From Nocardioides panacis (GTDB taxonomy: Bacteria; Actinomycetota; Actinomycetes; Propionibacteriales; Nocardioidaceae), in the NCBI RefSeq assembly GCF_019039255.1, contig NZ_CP077062.1, positions 2,852,001-2,916,000 on the forward strand: a stretch of 64,000 nt of DNA, written 5' to 3'. Shown one piece after another: positions 58,570-64,000 of this stretch. Below the pieces are notes generated by a model. The model saw only the letters and a program-made list of their open reading frames with translations, made no database searches and had not been told where the DNA came from. Position 1 is the first letter of the stretch. Every line of letters begins with the position of its first letter. The position numbers were made by a program, and so were the translations under genes.

Positions 58570-58935
58570 CGCTCGAACGCGTGCAGTTGCTCCTCGTAGG
58601 TGGCCCAGTGCTCGGGGTGTCGATGACCTTGTGCTGCCTGACGGCCGGCCGTCTCGAATCGCCCTGTCGACGGACCGGACGTCGGCCGCCGACAGTCGCT
58701 GTTCGCCGATGGCCGTCGTCGGTGCGGAACTCGTTCATCGTCCTCGAGGAGGGGTGGGCAGTCCCTGGGAGCGGCCCTGGGGCTTCGTAACCCCCTCCGC
58801 CCCCATTGAGGGGGCTCCACACGCAACAGAACCGCACCGGCTTGCGTCGGTGCGGTTCTGTCTCAAGAGGAGGTCCGCTCGGGTCCTGCGACCCGTTTTC
58901 GCGAACTGGGTGCTCGTATTTCACGAACACCCCTC
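58570..58935. other. 366-bp region between the response regulator and ssrA
   Basis: It holds the ssrA terminator hairpin (58826-58861) and, further left, short decayed frames (for example a minus-strand segment ending HWATYEEQLHAFER at 58566). No intact gene is supported. Confidence 0.5.
58826..58861 (-). terminator. Terminator hairpin downstream of ssrA
   Basis: A perfect 14-bp stem (ACAGAACCGCACCG, 58826-58839, with 58848-58861) and an 8-base loop, 75 bases beyond the tmRNA 3' end. Confidence 0.65.
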
Positions 58936-59302
58936 GGTGGAGCTGGCGGGAATCGAACCCGCGTCCTTCGGCGCCGATCCAGGGCTTCTCCGGGTGCAGT
59001 CAGTGGTGTCGTTTTCTCAGCCCCGGCGCTCTCACTGACACGTCGCCGACAGGCTCAGCCGCAGAAAAGTCCCAGGGTGTCCTCGCGGCCCGGACACCCC
59101 AGCAAGCCTCCTAGATGAGGCCAGGTTCTAGAGCGGAGGCGCCTCTAGTCTGACCCGTTGCCCCGCCGTCAGGCGGCGAGGGCGAACGAACTGCGCTGTG
59201 AATTGGCAGTTATTGGTTTCCAAGGAGCGTTTGCGAGATGACCTTGGATCCTCGACCCGCTTCCCCTGGAACTAACGTCCCAAGTCGAAACCGATCAGCC
59301 CC
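58936..59302 (-). ncRNA. ssrA: Transfer-messenger RNA (tmRNA)
   Basis: The 5' end GGGGCTGATCGG (59302 leftward) pairs with the 3' CAGCTCC of the acceptor stem near 58939; the T-arm GGTTCGATTCC is present before it. The tag frame runs from GCC at 59207 to TGA at 59169 and encodes ANSQRSSFALAA, ending in the LAA degron. The genomic 3' end reads CCG, so the final A of CCA is not encoded. tmRNA frees stalled ribosomes together with SmpB, whose gene lies 3.4 kb upstream (62677). Confidence 0.92.
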
Positions 59303-59383
59303 TCTTGAGTTGTGGAACGGTGCTGCCCTGTTGCTGACGAGCAGTCTACCGGTCCAACCGGCAGACCTCTCCCGGTATTCCGC

Positions 59384-60256
59384 TCAGTCGCCGCGGGGGG
59401 CGACCACCACGGGCACCTTGGCGTGGCGTACGACGCGCGAGGAGACCCCGCCCAGCAGCACCCGGCGCACCGGCCCGTAGCTGCGCGAGCCGACCACGAG
59501 CAGGTCGTAGTCGTCCAGCGACAGGTCGCCGAGCGCGTCCACGACCGGCCCGTCGAGCACCCGTCCGGAGACGGCCAGCCCGGCCGGCGCGGTCGCCAGC
59601 ACGGCGTCCAGGCTGGCCTGGTAGCCCTTGCGCTGTTCGGAGGAGAACTGCCGGGACTCCCCCAGGCCGGGCACCACGCGGGTGTCCGGCACGACGGTGA
59701 GCACGGTCAGCGAGGCGCCCAGGTGCTGGGCGATCCGGACGGCGTGCGCGAAGGCGACCTGCCCGTCCGGGGTGTCGACGAACGCCACCGCGACGCGCTC
59801 CAGCCTCTTCTTCTCGACGTGACCGTAGCCCCAGGGCACGACGACCACCGGGGCCGCCGTACCGTGCAGCAGCCGCTCGGCCGTGCTGCCCGGGAAGGTA
59901 CGTCGCATCTTCCGGTCGCGCCGGGAGCCGAGCACCAGCAGGGAGCGGTCGTCGCTGTCCGGCTCGACCAGGTCCGAGAGGCCGTGGGCCGCGGAGCCGG
60001 CGTCGACGCGGTGGTACTCCGCACCGATCGAGGGGTCCACCAGGCCCTTCGCCTCGTCGATGAGGTCCTGGGCCGCGGACCGCTCGTAGGCCGCCCACTC
60101 GGCGTCCACCCGGGCCAGGCCGGCCGGCGCGGCGCCGGGGTGGACCGTGACCACCACCATCGTGTCCCCGCTGGTGACGGCCCACTGGGTGCCGAACGCC
60201 AGCGCGTCCCGGCCGGTGGCGCCGCCGTGGTAGCCGACGACCACCCGTCCGCTCAT
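59384..60256 (-). CDS. Universal stress protein, tandem UspA domains
   Basis: 290 residues with two Usp domains (about 1-140 and 150-290). ATP-binding signatures are VLGSRRDRKMRRTFPGST in the first and VVGSRSYGPVRRVLLGGVSS in the second. Start ATG 60256 overlaps the permease stop (ATGA), so the protein is made with the transporter and may adjust its activity to energy or stress state (inference). Confidence 0.9.
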   Translation of the reverse strand: MSGRVVVGYHGGATGRDALAFGTQWAVTSGDTMVVVTVHPGAAPAGLARVDAEWAAYERSAAQDLIDEAKGLVDPSIGAEYHRVDAGSAAHGLSDLVEPDSDDRSLLVLGSRRDRKMRRTFPGSTAERLLHGTAAPVVVVPWGYGHVEKKRLERVAVAFVDTPDGQVAFAHAVRIAQHLGASLTVLTVVPDTRVVPGLGESRQFSSEQRKGYQASLDAVLATAPAGLAVSGRVLDGPVVDALGDLSLDDYDLLVVGSRSYGPVRRVLLGGVSSRVVRHAKVPVVVAPRGD

Positions 60257-61692
60257 GCGGCGGTCCCGGACTGGTCCCGGTCGCGGGTGCGCAGCCGGGA
60301 GTGGCCGTAGCTGTAGAACACGTAGATCAGCAGGCCGACGACCAGCCAGACCACGAACCGGATCCAGGTGGTGCCCGGCAGGTCGGTCATCAGGTAGAGG
60401 CAGAGCAGCACGCCGATGATCGGGAACACCGGTACGAACGGGGTGCGGAACGGGCGCTCCATGTCCGGCTTGGTGCGCCGCAGGATGATCACGCCGATGT
60501 TGACCAGCACGAACGCGAACAGCGTGCCGATGTTGACCAGCTTGACGATCTCCGAGAGCGGCACGAGCGCCGCCAGGATCGAGATCAGGATGCCGAAGGA
60601 CAGCGTCAGGCGCGCGGGCGTGCCGTAGCGCGGGTGGATCACCGCGAAGCTCCGCGGCAGCAGACCGTCGCGGCACATCGCGAAGAAGATCCGGGTCTGC
60701 CCGTAGAGGATCACCAGGACCACGCTGGTGATCGCGATCAGCGCGCCGAGCGAGAGCAGCGCGGAGGCCCAGCTGAGCCCGGTGCCGGCCTCGAGCGCGG
60801 CCGACAGCGGCGCGTCGGAGTTCTTGGAGTCGGTCATCGTGCTGATCGGGGCGACGCCGACCGCGGCGACGGCGACCAGGATGTAGAGCAGCGTGGAGAT
60901 CACCAGCGACCCGACGATCGCCTTGGGCAGGTCCTTGCCGGGGTTGTTCGACTCCTCGGAGCCGGTCGCCACGGCGTCGAAGCCGATGTAGGCGAAGAAG
61001 ATCAGGCCGGCCGCGGTGGTGATGCCGCTGGTCCCGTGCGGCGAGAAGTCCTGGAAGTTGTTCGGGTCGAACGAGGTCAGCGCGGCGATGATGAAGAACA
61101 CCAGGATCGCGATCTTGATGCCGACCATGATCAGGTTCGCCTTGGCGCTCTCCCGGGTGCCCCGGATCAGCAGGAACGTGATGGCCATGACGATGAAGAC
61201 CGCCGGCAGGTTGAAGACGCCGCCGTCCTCGGGCGAGGTGGAGATCGCGTCGGGGATGCGCACCCCGAACGCGGAGTCGAGGAACGCGTTGACGTTGCCG
61301 CCCCAGCCGACCGCGACCGCGGCCACCGAGACGCCGTACTCGAGGATCAGGTCCCAGCCGATGATGAAGGCGACCAGCTCGCCCATCGTGGCGTAGGAGT
61401 AGGTGTAGGCGCTGCCGGAGACCGGCACCGCTGCGGCCAGCTCGGCGTAGGACAGCGCCGAGAACAGGCAGGTCACCGCCGCCAGCACGAACGCCAGGAT
61501 GACCGCGGGTCCGGCCGCCTTCGCGCCCTCGCCGATGACCACGAAGATGCCGGTGCCGATGATCGCACCGACCCCCATCGCGGTCAGTCCGACCGAGCTG
61601 ATGGAGCGCTGCAGCGAGTGTTCGGAGTCCTCGGTGTCCGAGACCAGGTCGGACGCGTCACGTGTCGACCAGATACCACCAGGCAGGTTCAT
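60253..61692 (-). CDS. APC-superfamily amino-acid permease
   Basis: 479 residues, about 12 membrane helices. VGAIIGTGIFVVIGEGA (about 39-55) is the substrate-binding unwound helix 1, FAYIGFDAVATGSEES helix 6, and RTPFVPVFPIIGVLLCLYLM the C-terminal region of CAT-type cationic amino-acid transporters. GGGGAGGG lies 5 bases before ATG 61692, so the longer in-frame GTG/ATG start further upstream is not used. Followed by a Usp gene. Confidence 0.9.
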   Translation of the reverse strand: MNLPGGIWSTRDASDLVSDTEDSEHSLQRSISSVGLTAMGVGAIIGTGIFVVIGEGAKAAGPAVILAFVLAAVTCLFSALSYAELAAAVPVSGSAYTYSYATMGELVAFIIGWDLILEYGVSVAAVAVGWGGNVNAFLDSAFGVRIPDAISTSPEDGGVFNLPAVFIVMAITFLLIRGTRESAKANLIMVGIKIAILVFFIIAALTSFDPNNFQDFSPHGTSGITTAAGLIFFAYIGFDAVATGSEESNNPGKDLPKAIVGSLVISTLLYILVAVAAVGVAPISTMTDSKNSDAPLSAALEAGTGLSWASALLSLGALIAITSVVLVILYGQTRIFFAMCRDGLLPRSFAVIHPRYGTPARLTLSFGILISILAALVPLSEIVKLVNIGTLFAFVLVNIGVIILRRTKPDMERPFRTPFVPVFPIIGVLLCLYLMTDLPGTTWIRFVVWLVVGLLIYVFYSYGHSRLRTRDRDQSGTAA

Positions 61693-61766
61693 CGAGACCC
61701 TCCCCTTCACGGTTGCGGTTTGGGAGGTCGGTCCCCTTGGTGAGGATCATGCTCTCCACACACGAC

Positions 61767-61780
61767 GGGTGGAAACACCC
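61767..61780 (-). terminator. Weak hairpin after the amidohydrolase gene
   Basis: GGGTG-GAAA-CACCC with partly complementary flanks, 8 bases beyond the amidohydrolase stop. Confidence 0.35.
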
Positions 61781-61787
61781 ACACGTG

Positions 61788-62684
61788 TTAATTCCGCGCG
61801 TCGTCCCCGGAGAACAGCCGGTGACCGTTGTCCCAGCAGACCGCGCGCAGCCAGTCCTCGCCGAGCCCCAGCCGCTCCAGGGCGGCGAGCTGGTGGGCGT
61901 AGGGATAGGGAATGTTCGGGAAGTCCGAGCCGAGCAGGATCCGGTCCTGCAGGTCGCTCAGCCGGGGCAGCAGGTCCCGCGGGAACGCCGCCATCTCCTC
62001 GAAGAAGTCGGTGAACGCCATCGTCGTGTCGAGCCGCACCCGCTCGAAGTCCTCGGCGACCGCGAGGAAGCCGGTGTACTCCGGTGCGCCCATGTGCGCG
62101 ATCACGGCGGTCAGCGTCGGGTGCCGCTCCATCAGCTTCCGCATCGGGGCGGGGCCGGTGTGGTCGTTGCCCACCGGTCCCCCGCTGGCGTGCACGACGA
62201 CCGGCGTGCCGGCCTCCGCGAGCGTGCCCCAGGCGTCGTCGATGAGCGGGTCCAGGAGGTCGAAGTCGCCGACCTGGACGTGCACCTTGAACACCTGGGT
62301 GCCCGCGGCGACCAGCTCCGCGACGTACGCCCCGGCGCCCGGCTCGGGGTAGAACGTCGCCGAGGACAGGCACTCCGGGGTGCCGGCGGCGAACTGCGCC
62401 GACCACTCGTTGAGGTACGCCGCGATGCCCGGCCGGTGCGCGTAGGGCAGCGACGAGAAGTGCCGCACGCCGAGCGCGCGGAGCTGCCCGACCCGCTCGT
62501 CGTCGTCGCCGCGGTACTCCAGCGGCCACTCCCGGCCGATCAGCGGGCCGGCCCTGTCGAACTGCTCGCGGACCTTGCGCAGGATCGGCGGCGGCAGGAA
62601 GTGCACGTGGACGTCGAAGAGACCCGGGATCCCCAGCGCGGTCCACCAGCCGGGGACGTCGGCGTCGACGACCGGCTCAGCCAA
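61788..62684 (-). CDS. Amidohydrolase-family (TIM-barrel) protein
   Basis: 298 residues from TTG 62684, which overlaps the smpB stop by 8 bases. The metal site is DVHVHF near residue 25, His in VVVHASGG, His in IAHMGAPEY and Asp in [10 protein letters not shown], as in amidohydrolase_2 (ACMSD-like) enzymes that hydrolyse or decarboxylate ring compounds. The start is uncertain, because no ATG or GTG lies between the smpB stop and the metal motif. Confidence 0.82.
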   Translation of the reverse strand: MAEPVVDADVPGWWTALGIPGLFDVHVHFLPPPILRKVREQFDRAGPLIGREWPLEYRGDDDERVGQLRALGVRHFSSLPYAHRPGIAAYLNEWSAQFAAGTPECLSSATFYPEPGAGAYVAELVAAGTQVFKVHVQVGDFDLLDPLIDDAWGTLAEAGTPVVVHASGGPVGNDHTGPAPMRKLMERHPTLTAVIAHMGAPEYTGFLAVAEDFERVRLDTTMAFTDFFEEMAAFPRDLLPRLSDLQDRILLGSDFPNIPYPYAHQLAALERLGLGEDWLRAVCWDNGHRLFSGDDARN

Positions 62685-63159
62685 CGTTGCGGCCCTTGAG
62701 CCGGCGGCCCAGCGCCTGCTCCGCCTCCCGGTTGGCCTGACGCTCCGCCAGCGCGTGCCGCTTGTCATAGGTCTTCTTGCCCTTGGCCAGGGCGATCTCG
62801 ACCTTGGCGCGGCCGTCCTTGAAGTACAGCGACAGCGGCACGATGGTCAGGCCGCGCTCGGTGACCCGGCGCTCGATCTTGTCGATCTCGGCGCGGTTCA
62901 GCAGCAGCTTGCGCTTGCGGCGGGCCGGGTGATTGGTCCAGGTGCCCTGGGTGTACTCCGGGATGTGCACGCCGTGCAGCCACGCCTCGTGGCCGTCGAT
63001 CTCGACGAACCCGTCGACGAGGGACGCGCGACCGGCCCGCAACGACTTCACCTCGGTGCCCTGGAGGACCATGCCGGCCTCGTAGGTGTCCTCGATGAGG
63101 TAGTCGTGGCGCGCCTTCTTGTTCTGCGCGACGAGCTTGTGCCCCTCCTGCTTGACCAT
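62677..63159 (-). CDS. smpB: SsrA-binding protein SmpB
   Basis: 160 residues. Family motifs: [20 protein letters not shown] (13-32), [23 protein letters not shown], and the basic tail [14 protein letters not shown]. It binds tmRNA and loads it onto stalled ribosomes; ssrA is close by at 58936. The M23 peptidase gene lies 31 bases upstream. Confidence 0.96.
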   Translation of the reverse strand: MVKQEGHKLVAQNKKARHDYLIEDTYEAGMVLQGTEVKSLRAGRASLVDGFVEIDGHEAWLHGVHIPEYTQGTWTNHPARRKRKLLLNRAEIDKIERRVTERGLTIVPLSLYFKDGRAKVEIALAKGKKTYDKRHALAERQANREAEQALGRRLKGRNVG

Positions 63160-63190
63160 GGCCCGATTCTCGCAGGTCCGGGCAAGTCGG

Positions 63191-64000
63191 TTAGAACCAG
63201 TTCATCGGATCGACGGGCGAGCCGTTCTGCAGCACCGTGTAGTGCAGGTGGCAGCCGGTGGACCACCCGGTGGTGCCGACGTACCCGACGATCTGGCCGC
63301 GGTCGACGTGCTGGCCGGGGCTCACGATGGCCGGCCCGACCATGTGGTTGGTGATCGTGGCCAGGCCGACGCCGTGGTGGAAGCCGTGATCGATGATCAC
63401 CCGGTTGCCCCAGGCGGTCTGGAAGTACCTCTCCAGCACCGTGCCGGAGGCGGCCGCCCGGATCGGCGTGCCGCAGGCGGCGCCGAAGTCGACGCCGTCG
63501 TGCAGCGAGCGGTAGCCGTAGATCGGGTGGATCCGCCAGCCGAACGGCGAGGTCACCGGTCCGACGACCGGGTAGTCCAGGAAGCCGCTGGAGTGCGTGG
63601 GCCCGTTGTCGGACAGGATCGGGCCGCTGGCCTGGCCGGCGCGCCGGGCCGCGGCCGCCGCGCGGGCGCGGGCCTCGTCGGCGCGCTTCTTGAGGATCGC
63701 GGCGATCCGGGAGCGCTCCTTCTGCAGGCCGTGCAGGTGCGCCAGGTCGGCCGCCTTGGCCTTGTCGGCCTCCTGCTGGGCGTCCTCGCGCAGCGAGACC
63801 AGGCTGGTGACCTGCTGCTCGGCGGACTCGGCCTGCGCCTCGAGGCCCTGCTTGCGCAGGAGGTTCTCGGCCGCGGCCTTGCGCTCCTTGGCCACTTCGA
63901 CCTTGGCGTCCTCGACCTCCTGCTCCTGCACGGTCAGCAGGGCGCGGGAGGCCTCGAGCCGGTCGAGGGTGACCGACTCCTTGTCCAGGACGTTCTGCAC
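63191..64000 (-). CDS. Coiled-coil M23 peptidase (EnvC-like), N-terminus cut by the window
   Basis: The last 269 codons of a cell-wall hydrolase. Residues 1-125 here are a long coiled coil (many Glu/Ala/Lys heptads), followed by a linker and the LytM domain with HDGVDFG (His and Asp zinc ligands) and HLHYTV (HxH). Such proteins cut peptidoglycan cross-links in division and are often run by FtsEX. Position before smpB matches the common ftsEX-M23-smpB order; ftsX would lie beyond the window. Confidence 0.92.
   Translation of the reverse strand: MQNVLDKESVTLDRLEASRALLTVQEQEVEDAKVEVAKERKAAAENLLRKQGLEAQAESAEQQVTSLVSLREDAQQEADKAKAADLAHLHGLQKERSRIAAILKKRADEARARAAAAARRAGQASGPILSDNGPTHSSGFLDYPVVGPVTSPFGWRIHPIYGYRSLHDGVDFGAACGTPIRAAASGTVLERYFQTAWGNRVIIDHGFHHGVGLATITNHMVGPAIVSPGQHVDRGQIVGYVGTTGWSTGCHLHYTVLQNGSPVDPMNWF

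Noticed and set aside
58936-58960. Attachment site for an island at the ssrA 3' end
   Set aside because: No second copy of the ssrA end and no integrase in the window; kept only as a hypothesis for the decayed region.

Overview
The window is very GC-rich, densely coded DNA from an actinobacterium. Gene content and order point to the Nocardioidaceae (Nocardioides-like); this placement is an inference. The grounds are: an Mtb-like order of pncB, clpS, DUF2017, mec, cysO, cysM, murI and a metallo-beta-lactamase-fold gene; actinobacterial families such as DUF3039 and the CysO/Mec/CysM cysteine route; an ssrA tag ending FALAA; and at least 14 genes with a TANNNT box 6-7 bases before the start codon, the usual mark of leaderless transcripts. 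No tRNA, rRNA, CRISPR array, integrase or transposase was found.

Layout. 1-0.4 kb: start of a cytochrome b-like gene behind a small membrane protein. 0.5-5.8 kb (minus): metallohydrolase, murI, a PlsC acyltransferase, a PRPP synthetase and the cysM-cysO-mec cysteine cluster. 5.9-8.8 kb: an ArsR regulator with a SulP transporter, then DUF2017-clpS. 8.8-13.9 kb: NAD salvage (pncB, pncA), an esterase, an acyl-CoA ligase and a broken enoyl-CoA hydratase. 13.9-18.9 kb: SipW-type signal peptidase, ArsR-MFS pair, a GGDEF-EAL protein behind a FliA/WhiG-like promoter, DUF1697. 18.9-29.7 kb: tyrosine/homogentisate catabolism (hmgA, an unknown gene, fahA; hppD with an Lrp-type regulator), interrupted by a MarR-MFS pair, an amino-acid ABC importer and an RDD protein. 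29.7-47.3 kb: mixed metabolic, membrane and stress genes (xylulokinase, IclR, helicase, YqgE, malic enzyme, TetR, DUF3048 lipoprotein, FabG-like, PAP2, HIT, PQ-loop, secreted DUF1906-like protein, 2-hydroxyacid dehydrogenase, YcaQ-like, Hsp20, flavodoxin). 47.3-55.2 kb: an accessory-looking block of secreted proteins (GH16 hydrolase, a 1487-residue multidomain surface protein, a decayed secreted gene). 55.2-58.9 kb: small stress-type genes (DUF5335, a DUF1931 histone-fold protein, an NAD-binding protein, a CsbD-like protein) and a rearranged response regulator. 58.9-64 kb (minus): ssrA, universal stress protein, amino-acid permease, amidohydrolase, smpB and an M23 peptidase.

How it fits together. 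HppD, HmgA and FahA give most of the route from 4-hydroxyphenylpyruvate to fumarate plus acetoacetate. The one missing step, maleylacetoacetate isomerisation, has no recognisable gene, but an unknown gene sits between hmgA and fahA and is translationally coupled to fahA. Many genes overlap as ATGA/GTGA pairs, so polycistronic operons dominate. Several regulators have readable operators: ArsR (5857), MarR (22821), an Lrp-type regulator (29144) and TetR (36382, three tandem copies).

Cautions. At least six otherwise normal genes carry frameshifts, most of them in C or G runs. They may be base-calling errors rather than pseudogenes. Two families of dispersed palindromes and one palindrome inserted in frame inside a gene are the most unusual DNA structures here.
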